A stretch of DNA of 6,478 nucleotides from Bacillota bacterium (GCA_018725535.1 QLUS01000088.1:1-6478); one strand, 5' to 3'. Positions 1 to 6,012 are shown, numbered from the stretch's first letter. Translations and numbers: made by a program. The notes: generated from the letters alone by a model not told the origin.

Positions 1-4
1 CGTT

Positions 5-496
5 GTGCAGAAGCGTCTCTATCGCAGTAGGGATAACCGCGTGATCGCGGGGGTGTGCGGAGGACTGGCCGACTATTTTGGGCTTGACCCGACGCTAGTG
101 AGGATAGCTATGGCCGCGTTAATGTTCTTTGACGGCATAGGTTTTATCGCCTATATCGCCATGGCCTTGATTGTACCCAAAGAGTCGATGCGGGCGGCGT
201 CGCCGACCCAAGGGGTGGAGGCGAACATCAAGGAACTGGCGGAGACGGCAGAAGAATTGGGCGAGCGTTTGGAGCAGACTTTTGCCTCAAAGAAGCCCGA
301 ACGCGCAAGCGCAGAGACGCGTCAGTCCCGCGTGCCCAGAGCTGTGCTGGGCGGCGCGATTGTGGTGCTGGGTGCTTTTCTTTTGCTGCGCAGTTTTAAC
401 CTCATGTGGTGGATTGACTCGCGCTGGGTGTGGCCTGGTGTGCTTATCCTGTGTGGGTTTGCCCTTATAATACAGGGAGCGAGGCGCAGGTCATGA
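5..496 (+). CDS. PspC-domain membrane protein
   Basis: 163-residue protein with a PspC domain at residues 1-58. The N-terminus has the family signature KRLYRSRDNRVIAGVCGGLA followed by a short amphipathic stretch and a membrane segment at about 34-57. Residues 70-95 are charged and probably helical or coiled coil. Two more hydrophobic segments lie at about 113-130 and 142-157, before a basic C-terminus (GARRRS). PspC-family proteins are membrane proteins of envelope-stress systems; in Firmicutes they often sit beside LiaF-like proteins, as here. The start is the GTG at 5, chosen because PspC domains normally begin within a few residues of the KRLYRS motif. The ribosome site and promoter lie left of the window, so a slightly earlier start cannot be excluded. 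The stop overlaps the next start by 4 bp (ATGA). The family call is strong; the signal it responds to is unknown. Confidence 0.9.
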   Translation: MQKRLYRSRDNRVIAGVCGGLADYFGLDPTLVRIAMAALMFFDGIGFIAYIAMALIVPKESMRAASPTQGVEANIKELAETAEELGERLEQTFASKKPERASAETRQSRVPRAVLGGAIVVLGAFLLLRSFNLMWWIDSRWVWPGVLILCGFALIIQGARRRS

Positions 497-1389
497 TCGA
501 AGGCGTCGTCCTGGTCCTGATCGGCGCAGTGCTGCTTTTGCGAAATTTCGGCTTTTTACCCCCAGATATATGGGCCCATGTGTGGCGCCTGTGGCCGCTG
601 CTCGTGGTCGCGTGGGGCTTTGAAATTTTGTTTGGGCGACGGGGAGCCAAGCTCGCGACCGTGCTCCTCTTGCTTGTCGTGCTAACTGCCGGATATCTTT
701 TCTTAGCACCAGCGCGGCAGGGCGACTGGGGAAAAGGCGCCGGTGTCGAGCATTCTGAACTGGTGCAGGGGCTGACCGAGGCGCGGGTCGAGCTCGACAT
801 CACGGCCGGGGTGCTCAACCTCGCCGCTTTGCCCGATGGCTCGCCGTCGTTTTATCGCCTGCTAACCTATGGTTCCGCGCCGCGCATTGACTTTGCCGGA
901 CGCGGTCCGGGGGCTGCAGGTCCTGGGCAGTTATTTATTGGCCCTTCGCAATCTCGCCGCAGGGTCACCCTTGGCACCTCCCGCATTGATAGATGGGAAC
1001 TTGAGCTAAGCCGGGGCTTACCGCTTTCGCTCGACATATTTTCTGCGGCCAGCAGGGGCGAGATAGACCTAAGACACCTTGATGTATACGAACTAGACCT
1101 AATACTTAACGCTAGCCACAGCTCGCTCTCTTTGCCCGCTCGGGATGGAATCTCAAGCGTCAGAATCACAGCCAATGCGTCAAACGTTGAAATCGTTATC
1201 CCTCATGCCACAGCCGCCAGAATCACCGTTGCTCCGCAGGCTAGTTCTGTACGTGTGGACGGCGCATGGAGCCAAGTTGGCGGTGTCTACACATCGCCAA
1301 ACTTCGACTCCGCGACGCAAAGACTCGAGTTAAGAATCGACGCCAATGCCAGCCGTGTGCATGTTCGCGTCGCCGGAGTCATGCCATGA
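493..1389 (+). CDS. LiaF-like membrane protein with C-terminal toast-rack/beta-repeat domain
   Basis: 298-residue protein. Three hydrophobic segments (about 2-19, 33-47 and 53-72) form an N-terminal region like the LiaI/LiaF transmembrane domain, with the recurring pattern of a helix, LLLRNFGFLPP, then WRLWPLLVVAWG. From about residue 95 onward the protein is built of short alternating beta-strand repeats rich in small residues (for example ARVELDITAGVLNL near 97-110, SVRITANASNVEIVIP near 222-237, RLELRIDANASRVHVRV near 277-293). This resembles the toast_rack or DUF4097-type beta-solenoid folds of cell-envelope stress proteins. The topology suggests a membrane anchor with a repeat domain on one face; which face is not shown. 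The ATG at 493 is preferred over the upstream in-frame ATG at 430 because it gives the ATGA overlap with the PspC gene and places the first membrane helix right at the N-terminus. A role with the PspC protein in sensing or modulating envelope stress is inferred from the family and the coupling. Confidence 0.82.
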   Translation: MIEGVVLVLIGAVLLLRNFGFLPPDIWAHVWRLWPLLVVAWGFEILFGRRGAKLATVLLLLVVLTAGYLFLAPARQGDWGKGAGVEHSELVQGLTEARVELDITAGVLNLAALPDGSPSFYRLLTYGSAPRIDFAGRGPGAAGPGQLFIGPSQSRRRVTLGTSRIDRWELELSRGLPLSLDIFSAASRGEIDLRHLDVYELDLILNASHSSLSLPARDGISSVRITANASNVEIVIPHATAARITVAPQASSVRVDGAWSQVGGVYTSPNFDSATQRLELRIDANASRVHVRVAGVMP

Positions 1390-2033
1390 CGCGCGGGACT
1401 ATCCGTCCCGACATCGAGATTGTTGCTCTGGCCCCAGAAGATGCGCCAGCCATTGCCGCGGTCTTAGCCGACGCGTTTCGTGAAGACCCGGCGTTTAAGC
1501 TCATTTTCGCCAACACCGCGCGCGGCAAAGACTTGCATTACCATAGGTTTATGGAGGCGTGGGTCGCGCACGCCATGGAAGAAGGCAACCCCTTGTTTGG
1601 CGTGCGTGTTGATGACGATTTGGCCGCAGTAGTAGGCATAGCGGGGCTCGACGGGCAAGCGCCGCAGTGGTCGGTACGCCGCAACTTGGTGCGCTTTCTT
1701 AAGATTGTACCGGGTATGCGCTTGAGAAAGGCCTTGGCCATGGCTGCAGCAACGCGGCGACCAGCAGACTTGCCCAACCGCGTGGCGGAGATTTCGATGT
1801 TGGCAGTCCGCACTAATTACCAGGGACGCGGGTTAGCAGCGGCTTTGCTCGGTCATGCGCACGGTGTGGTGGTCGCAGCTTCTTCGCAATCTCATGTCTA
1901 TCTCTATACAACTTCTCCCAGCGCAAATCTGTTTTATGCCAAGCAAGGGTACAAGCTCGTCGCAGAACGGCAAGTAGAAAGCGCAGCAGTTTTTCACCTG
2001 CTGCGCCCTTGTGATGCCGACACATCGCTCTAG
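1386..2033 (+). CDS. GNAT-family N-acetyltransferase
   Basis: 215-residue GNAT-fold protein. Acetyl-CoA binding motif A is at about 136-157: the strand ISMLAVRTNY is followed by the pyrophosphate loop Q146-G147-R148-G149-L150-A151 and helix AAALLGHA. Motif B is seen at about 171-197 (VYLYTTSPSANLFYAKQGYK), where Y184 sits at the usual position of the general-acid tyrosine. The N-terminal half (EDAPAIAAVLADAFREDPAFK) matches the substrate-side helices of GNATs that act on small molecules or peptides. The middle (about 95-128, several Arg and Lys) is a variable insert. The ATG at 1386 was chosen because it overlaps the previous stop as ATGA and has a GGAG ribosome site at 1375-1378, 7 nt upstream; the longer in-frame reading from 1266 would overlap the LiaF-like gene deeply. 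The substrate cannot be told from sequence. Coupling to the PspC/LiaF-like genes suggests co-expression. Confidence 0.85.
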   Translation: MTRGTIRPDIEIVALAPEDAPAIAAVLADAFREDPAFKLIFANTARGKDLHYHRFMEAWVAHAMEEGNPLFGVRVDDDLAAVVGIAGLDGQAPQWSVRRNLVRFLKIVPGMRLRKALAMAAATRRPADLPNRVAEISMLAVRTNYQGRGLAAALLGHAHGVVVAASSQSHVYLYTTSPSANLFYAKQGYKLVAERQVESAAVFHLLRPCDADTSL

Positions 2034-2044
2034 ACCGGCATGAA

Positions 2045-2806
2045 CTAGGGCCGCAAAATCAGGGCAATCGGGCAGTGGTCGCTACCATGTACATGAGAAT
2101 GAATCTCGGCGTCGACCATGCGGTTGATTAGTGCGCTAGCTACGACAAAATAGTCGATGCGCCAGCCCGTATTGCGCTCTCTCGCTTTCATCATGTATGA
2201 CCACCACGTATAGGCGTCTGTCTTGTCGGGGTAAAAATAGCGATACGTGTCAGTATACCCGGCGTCCAGCAAGCGGGACAATTTCGCGCGCTCTTCGTCG
2301 GTGAAACCGGCATTTCTGCGGTTGCTGCTCGGGTTCTTAAGGTCTATTTCTTGGTGTGCCACATTGAGGTCGCCGCACAGGATTACCGGCTTTTGCTGGT
2401 TTAAGCTTTGGAGATAGTCGAAAAACGCGTCTTCCCACTCCATGCGATAGCTAAGACGTGCCAGCTCGGGCTGCGAATTGGGGGTATAGACATTAACTAG
2501 CCAAAAGTCGGCATACTCTAGGGCCACCACCCTGCCCTCGGTGTCATGCTGGGGTAGGCCTATGCCGTAGCGTACAGACTGCGGAGTGTGCTTAGCGAAG
2601 ATTGCTGTGCCGGAATAGCCTTTTTTTACGGCATAGTTCCAAAACTGCTGGTAGCCCGGCAGGTCGAGCTCGATTTGGCCGGCTTGCAGCTTTGTTTCTT
2701 GCAAACAAAAGAAATCTGCCTCCATGGCCGTAAAGTACTCTAAGCATCCCTTGCCCATACAGGCGCGGATGCCGTTAACGTTCCAAGAAATTAGCTTAAT
2801 GGGCAT
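2045..2806 (-). CDS. xth: Exodeoxyribonuclease III (AP endonuclease, Xth family)
   Basis: 253-residue enzyme of the exonuclease III branch of the endonuclease/exonuclease/phosphatase fold. It cuts 5' of abasic sites in base-excision repair and has 3'-5' exonuclease and 3'-phosphatase activity in the family. All conserved blocks are present in order: SWNVNGIRA (N9, N11), CLQETK (metal ligand E37), GYSGTAIF (64-70), VNVYTPN (Y107), CGDLNVAHQEIDLKNP (D146, N148), AYTWWSYM (198-205), RIDYFV (D218) and GSDHCPI (catalytic pair D243-H244). The length is normal for the family. The ATG overlaps the stop of the upstream pepA gene by one base (TAATG), and an SD-like GGGGTGAG (2815-2822, minus strand) lies 8 nt before it, inside pepA, so translation is probably coupled. 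Its stop lies 11 bp from the convergent acetyltransferase stop with no visible terminator between them. It is cytoplasmic. The choice between xth and exoA as symbol is naming only. Confidence 0.95.
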   Translation of the reverse strand: MPIKLISWNVNGIRACMGKGCLEYFTAMEADFFCLQETKLQAGQIELDLPGYQQFWNYAVKKGYSGTAIFAKHTPQSVRYGIGLPQHDTEGRVVALEYADFWLVNVYTPNSQPELARLSYRMEWEDAFFDYLQSLNQQKPVILCGDLNVAHQEIDLKNPSSNRRNAGFTDEERAKLSRLLDAGYTDTYRYFYPDKTDAYTWWSYMMKARERNTGWRIDYFVVASALINRMVDAEIHSHVHGSDHCPIALILRP

Positions 2807-4302
2807 TAGCTACGCTCACCCCATAGCAAAGCCAGTGCTGCTAGCGTGCGGGTAGCTACCCCTGTGGCTCCCTTGGGTTGATAGTGTTTCTCGGTCTCGG
2901 TATAGGCTGTGGGAGCAATGTCGAGGTGCGCCCAAGCGGTTTCGCCGACAAACTCGCCAATAAACAGCCCGCCCGTCATCACGCCACCCATGCGTCCGCC
3001 GCTGTTCTTAATATCGGCAACGGGGCTTTTAATCATTTCGCGATAATCGTCGTGGTTAGGCATGGGCCAGTAACGTTCGCCGGTTGTGGCTGCGGCCGCC
3101 TGCAAGTCTTGGGCTAGTTTGTCGCAATTGGTGATAACCGCCGAGTACACGCTACCTAGCGCGATGCCGCAAGCTCCGGTCAAGGTGGCGATGTCCACAA
3201 TTTTGCTGGCACCAAGCTTCACTGCATAGGCCACAGCGTCCGCTAAGATGAGGCGACCTTCGGCGTCGGTGCTGATAATCTCGATTGTTTTGCCGGTCAT
3301 GGCGGTAATGACGTCGCCGGGCTTTAGCGCATTACCCGCAGGCATATTTTCGGTAGCCGGCACAATCCCTAGAATATTGACTTTAGGCTTGAGCTTGCCG
3401 ATGGCCTGCATAGCGCCGAGTACCGCTGCGCCCCCCGCCATATCATTTTTCATATGGTGCATATTTTCGGCAGGCTTAATAGAGATGCCACCACTGTCAA
3501 AGGTTAGTCCCTTGCCCACAAAGGCCCTTATTTCGCCGCCGGGATTGCCTTCGTAGCGCAACACAATCAACTTTGGTGGTTCAGCGCTACCCTTGGCCAC
3601 ACCTAGCAAAGCACCCATACCGAGGCGTTCCATGTCGGCGCGTTCCAGCACTTCGCAGTGCAGCGCACATTCCTTGGCAATTTGCTCGGCCTTCTGTGCC
3701 ATATGGGTCGGGGTCATGTGATTAGCGGGGGCATTGACGAGATCGCGCGCTAGGTTAGCTGCCTCGGCCATAACGACGCCGCGCTTAACCCCCTGCTCTA
3801 TCGTGCATATCGCCTCTGGGCCTGCACAAAGCAAAATCACCTCTGAGAGCGTTTTTTCTTCCTGCTTGCTCTTTAACACGTCGTAGCTGTAAGTAGCGAG
3901 CAACGCTCCCTCTATTAAGGCGGCTGCGGCATCTTCGAGGTTAATAGACGATGCCCCCGCACCCAGCACATGCGCGGTAACAGTTTTGACCTTGCCCTTA
4001 GCAGCGGCTTTAATGCCGTTGGCTGCCGCTTGACGCAGCTTTTCGACATCGAGTTTGTCTGCAGCACCCAAGCCAACTACAACTACCTTGCGTACGGTTT
4101 GGCTAGGGGGATAAATCGTCGCCACTTCATTTAATTTGCCGGTGATTTCTCCCTTGTCGAGCAATTGCTTGAGCAACCCACCGCACAAGACGTCCACACT
4201 TGCCGCTTCGGAGGTAAGCTGACCGGCTCCCTCATACACACCCACTATGATTGCATCTGCTACCACATCGCGCGGCACCATGCAGCGCACCGAAACTTTC
4301 AT
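2806..4302 (-). CDS. pepA: Leucyl aminopeptidase (M17 family, PepA)
   Basis: 498-residue cytosolic M17 metallo-aminopeptidase, which releases N-terminal amino acids from peptides and works as a two-metal hexamer in the family. The N-terminal Rossmann-like domain (about 1-165) precedes the catalytic domain. Metal ligands are visible as K264 and D269 (VGKGLTFDSGG), D287 (MKNDMAGG), and D346 and E348 (STDAEGRL). The catalytic K276 (ISIKP) and R350 (bicarbonate site) are also there. Each lies exactly six residues before its E. coli PepA counterpart (K270, D275, D293, D352, E354, K282, R356). The usual NTDAEGR reads STDAEGR here, a mild change next to a ligand. The start is the ATG at 4300-4302, with AAGGGAAG-type Shine-Dalgarno (4310-4318) 7 nt upstream. 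It is first gene of a two-gene unit with xth. E. coli PepA also binds DNA as a transcription and Xer-recombination cofactor; nothing here shows whether this one does. Confidence 0.96.
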   Translation of the reverse strand: MKVSVRCMVPRDVVADAIIVGVYEGAGQLTSEAASVDVLCGGLLKQLLDKGEITGKLNEVATIYPPSQTVRKVVVVGLGAADKLDVEKLRQAAANGIKAAAKGKVKTVTAHVLGAGASSINLEDAAAALIEGALLATYSYDVLKSKQEEKTLSEVILLCAGPEAICTIEQGVKRGVVMAEAANLARDLVNAPANHMTPTHMAQKAEQIAKECALHCEVLERADMERLGMGALLGVAKGSAEPPKLIVLRYEGNPGGEIRAFVGKGLTFDSGGISIKPAENMHHMKNDMAGGAAVLGAMQAIGKLKPKVNILGIVPATENMPAGNALKPGDVITAMTGKTIEIISTDAEGRLILADAVAYAVKLGASKIVDIATLTGACGIALGSVYSAVITNCDKLAQDLQAAAATTGERYWPMPNHDDYREMIKSPVADIKNSGGRMGGVMTGGLFIGEFVGETAWAHLDIAPTAYTETEKHYQPKGATGVATRTLAALALLWGERS

Positions 4303-4325
4303 TGTTCATCTTCCCTTCGTTGTGG

Positions 4326-4341
4326 TTCAGGCGAGCCTGAA
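4326..4341. repeat. Perfect 7-bp dyad in the pepA leader (candidate operator or leader hairpin)
   Basis: The arms TTCAGGC (4326-4332) and GCCTGAA (4335-4341) are exact reverse complements with a 2-bp GA centre. The dyad lies 8 nt upstream of the pepA Shine-Dalgarno sequence and downstream of the proposed promoter. In DNA it could bind a dimeric repressor as a roadblock. In the pepA mRNA it could fold as a 6-bp stem closed by a CUCG loop. No T-run follows on either strand, so it is not an intrinsic terminator. The function is inferred from symmetry and position only. Confidence 0.5.
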
Positions 4342-4371
4342 TTCATCCCATCTACATTCTTGATGGCTACG

Positions 4372-4400
4372 CTTATATCCTTTTAAAAAGTACCTCTCAG
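4372..4400 (-). promoter_or_regulatory. Putative sigma-A-type promoter for pepA-xth
   Basis: On the minus strand, CTGAGA (4400-4395; 4 of 6 matches to TTGACA) is separated by exactly 17 nt from TATAAG (4377-4372; 5 of 6 matches to TATAAT). Transcription would start near 4365 and give a leader of about 60 nt before the pepA ATG. That leader contains the dyad at 4326-4341 and the ribosome site at 4310-4318. The box match and spacing are good, but this is a consensus reading with no experimental support. Confidence 0.45.
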
Positions 4401-4411
4401 CTCGCACTAAG

Positions 4412-4437
4412 CCCCGCGCGTATAGCAGGGATTTTTT
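4412..4437 (+). terminator. Terminator-like hairpin and T-run in the leader of the FliK-like gene
   Basis: On the plus strand, CCCCGC (4412-4417) can pair with GCAGGG (4425-4430) with one C-A mismatch and a 7-nt loop (GCGTATA). A run of six T (4432-4437) follows almost at once, the layout of an intrinsic terminator. It lies between two divergent genes, where no rightward gene ends, and about 50 bp before the next start codon. If real it is more likely an attenuator or a minor insulator than an operon end. Read on the minus strand the same stem forms with a G-U pair in place of the mismatch, but has no T-run there. The short, imperfect stem keeps confidence low. Confidence 0.3.
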
Positions 4438-4485
4438 AGGCGAAGCGAATCGAAAGTACAATGACTCCCCAAAAGGAGAGGATGC

Positions 4486-5439
4486 ATGATTATTCCGGCT
4501 GTGAGACTCGCAGGTGCTACTGCAACACAAGAACAGTCAAACTTACAGCTCGAACCGGGCACAATCTACCGGGCGACGGTGCTCAGGCAAGAGTCGACGA
4601 CTGTACTACTTCGCATGGCGGGCGTCTTGCTACGCGGCGAAAGTGAGCTTACCTTCCTGCCGGGGCAGGTTATCCATTTACGCCCAGAACCTAGTCTAGA
4701 TCAACACATTGTGTTGCGCATGGTAACCACGCCTTCTATCCCCCAGGGCACTGATTTAGGGCCCGCCTTACGCCAACTCGGTTTATCTACTAACCCCCGC
4801 CTGCAATTAATCGCCAAAGCCTTGTTTGGTTGGATGGTGCCATTACACCCTGACGCCATGCGCAAAATACTGGCTGACACTACAACGTTCTCCCCCGAAA
4901 AACTCGCCGCCTACCTTAACGCTCTCGGTTGGGGCAATTCGGTGGGCATAGACTATGAGGGGGCTATAGCACGATTGGTAGCAAGCTTTCTGCCCGGCGA
5001 GGCGGCGGCAGAGGAAGTCCCCCTTGCCCTACGGCAAATTAATGATGCTGCGGCGTCACCGCTGTACCCCGATGTAAAAGTTGTGTGGTGGGAGAGCGAG
5101 GCGCATCACGGCGAGTTATATGTAATGCGAGATGACGTAGCGGGACAGCTGCCATCAGAAGACATCCAAGTGGCAGTGCGGGTACAAACCATGCACTACG
5201 GCGAATTATGGCTAGCTTTTTCGTATCGCGCCGGGCAAATAGACCTTGTTTGCCACGCCAACGCCCCCGAACTGCTCCAGCACATAGAGGACGGACGTGC
5301 AACGATCGCTGCCGCTATAAAAGCGGGTGGCGCAACTTTTGGCAATTTGCGTTGCCACGCAGGCTTAGTGTTATCTGTGCTCGATGTGTTTCCGCCCGCA
5401 CCACTAGCAGGCTACACCGCCGTAGATCTTAAGGTGTAA
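4486..5439 (+). CDS. FliK C-terminal-domain protein (YlqG-like), non-flagellar context
   Basis: 317-residue protein. The C-terminal part at about 225-300 follows the pattern of the flagellar hook-length control (FliK) C-terminal domain: a strand pair VAVRVQTMHYGELWLAFSYR, RAGQIDLVCHANAPELLQHI, then helix DGRATIAAAIKAGGATFGNL. Residues 20-80 look like a small beta-rich domain (GTIYRATVLR, TVLLRMAGVLLRG, GQVIHLR). Residues about 95-190 are mainly helical with no recognised motif. There is no signal peptide or membrane segment. The start is firm: AAAAGGAGAGG (4471-4481) is placed correctly before the ATG. The following FlhB-C-like gene, 3 nt downstream, makes this the pair known as ylqG-ylqH in B. 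subtilis and supports the family call, since FliK-C normally works with the FlhB cytoplasmic domain to switch export substrates. The role outside flagella is unknown. The assignment comes from pattern and neighbour; identity to FliK is low. Confidence 0.72.
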   Translation: MIIPAVRLAGATATQEQSNLQLEPGTIYRATVLRQESTTVLLRMAGVLLRGESELTFLPGQVIHLRPEPSLDQHIVLRMVTTPSIPQGTDLGPALRQLGLSTNPRLQLIAKALFGWMVPLHPDAMRKILADTTTFSPEKLAAYLNALGWGNSVGIDYEGAIARLVASFLPGEAAAEEVPLALRQINDAAASPLYPDVKVVWWESEAHHGELYVMRDDVAGQLPSEDIQVAVRVQTMHYGELWLAFSYRAGQIDLVCHANAPELLQHIEDGRATIAAAIKAGGATFGNLRCHAGLVLSVLDVFPPAPLAGYTAVDLKV

Positions 5440-5442
5440 TGC

Positions 5443-5715
5443 ATGAAGGAACAACGCAAGTTAGCTGCGGCGCTTTCATACCACCAACACAGCGGCGGAG
5501 CTCCTAAAGTGGTGGCAGCAGGCCGAGGAGAACTCGCCGCGCGGATTGTCGACGCTGCCGTATCTGCGGGAGTGCCAGTACATCACGACGCCGACTTAGC
5601 GCAGCTGTTGGTTGGACTTAAGCTACAGGAAGAGATTCCGGTCGAACTTTACCGCGCCGTGGCAGGCGTGCTAGCGGTAATATTTTCACTAGACAGGCGC
5701 GACGACAAATTGTAG
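5443..5715 (+). CDS. FlhB C-terminal-domain-like small protein (YlqH family)
   Basis: 90-residue protein equivalent to the cytoplasmic domain of the flagellar/type III export switch protein FlhB. It has the FlhB-C run LAAALSY (7-13), GGAPKVVAAGRGELAARI (18-35), AGVPVHHDADLAQLL (42-56), LQEEIPVELYRAVAGVLAVIF (61-81). These match the FlhB pattern of APKVVAKG, GVPIVENPPLAR and EIPEELYQAVAEVLA. All FlhB transmembrane helices are absent, and the NPTH autocleavage motif that precedes this part in FlhB is also absent: the protein begins just after that point, with MKEQRKL. The start ATG at 5443 has AAGGTG (5431-5436) 6 nt upstream, inside the end of the previous gene, with only 3 nt between the genes, so the two are surely co-transcribed. 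It is cytoplasmic. Family membership is clear; a function independent of flagella is not established. Confidence 0.85.
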   Translation: MKEQRKLAAALSYHQHSGGAPKVVAAGRGELAARIVDAAVSAGVPVHHDADLAQLLVGLKLQEEIPVELYRAVAGVLAVIFSLDRRDDKL

Positions 5716-5732
5716 GGGGCGTGGGAAGAGCA

Positions 5733-5960
5733 ATGAAGAAAGTGGCTACACTCTAGAACAGGGCGGCCCCTCGGTCGAACATGCTCTTATGCACATGAAA
5801 AACTCGCTTGCCACATATAAGCGGCAAGGGGTTAAAGCTGTGGTTATCATTCATGGCTGGGGCTCCTCGGGTGTCGGCGGCGCATTCGTAGCGCAGTAAG
5901 AAATGCTTTGCGCGGCGATGATATGCGCGGCATCGTGCGCGCCTTTGTCGCCTGCGAAAA
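5733..5960 (+). pseudogene. Frameshifted remnant of a small Smr-domain protein gene
   Basis: No intact gene spans 5716-6024, but a decayed Smr-domain gene can be read across three frames. It opens at ATG 5733 behind GGGAAGAG (5723-5730) as MKKVATL and hits a stop at 5754-5756. One base back, the frame of 5753-5896 gives LEQGGPSVEHALMHMKNSL, then ATYKRQGVKAVVIIHGWGSS and GVGGAFVA. This contains the Smr hallmarks: an EHAL helix, a hydrophobic strand VVII, and the HGxGSSGxGG loop starting at H coded by 5852-5854. It ends at TAA 5897-5899. A further one-base shift from 5896 continues plausibly as VRNALRGDDMRGIVRAF and VACEKK. Both breaks fit a net loss of one base. After about 5960 the family resemblance stops at a perfect inverted repeat. 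Smr domains are nucleic-acid-binding nucleases. Sequencing error is a possible alternative for the two shifts, although all neighbours are intact. Confidence 0.75.
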
Positions 5961-5989
5961 GAAGCAAAAGGGACGGAGCCTTTTGCTTC
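5961..5989. repeat. Perfect 11-bp inverted repeat (REP-like hairpin)
   Basis: The arms GAAGCAAAAGG (5961-5971) and CCTTTTGCTTC (5979-5989) are exact reverse complements around a 7-nt loop GACGGAG. It sits where the Smr remnant loses its family resemblance and 35 bp before the nitroreductase start. On the plus strand no T-run follows, so it would not terminate the rightward transcript intrinsically. On the minus strand the stem is followed by TTTT and could act as a weak terminator. The central GGGACGG core recalls short dispersed palindromes found in many copies in some clostridial genomes. That comparison is from memory; only the hairpin itself is directly seen. Confidence 0.7.
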
Positions 5990-6012
5990 ACAACCGCGAT
6001 TCAGCTAGCATT

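Noticed and set aside
430..492. Longer N-terminus for the LiaF-like protein starting at ATG 430
   Set aside because: It would overlap the PspC gene by more than 60 bases and add a non-family stretch before the first membrane helix; the ATG at 493 gives a clean ATGA overlap.
1266..1385. Longer N-terminus for the acetyltransferase starting at ATG 1266
   Set aside because: The added 40 residues are an Arg- and Cys-rich out-of-frame reading of the LiaF-like gene. The ATG at 1386 has a GGAG site and an ATGA overlap.
2014..2041. Hairpin ATGCCG/CGGCAT between the convergent acetyltransferase and xth genes as a bidirectional terminator
   Set aside because: The stem is only 6 bp with a 16-nt loop and no T-run on either strand; most of it lies inside the acetyltransferase coding end.
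4360..4388. Plus-strand promoter TTGATG-17 nt-TTAAAA for the FliK-like gene
   Set aside because: The spacing is right, but the -10 box matches the consensus at only 3 of 6 positions. A promoter is expected in 4303-4485, but I cannot place it.
4327..4530. 67-residue minus-strand ORF across the intergenic region
   Set aside because: It has no ribosome site or recognisable domain, and it overlaps the start of the FliK-like gene and the pepA promoter region.
5798..5827. Hairpin formed by CTTGCC and GGCAAG near 5803-5827
   Set aside because: It is a 6-bp stem with a 10-nt loop inside the Smr coding remnant, without a T-run; it is of the kind expected by chance.
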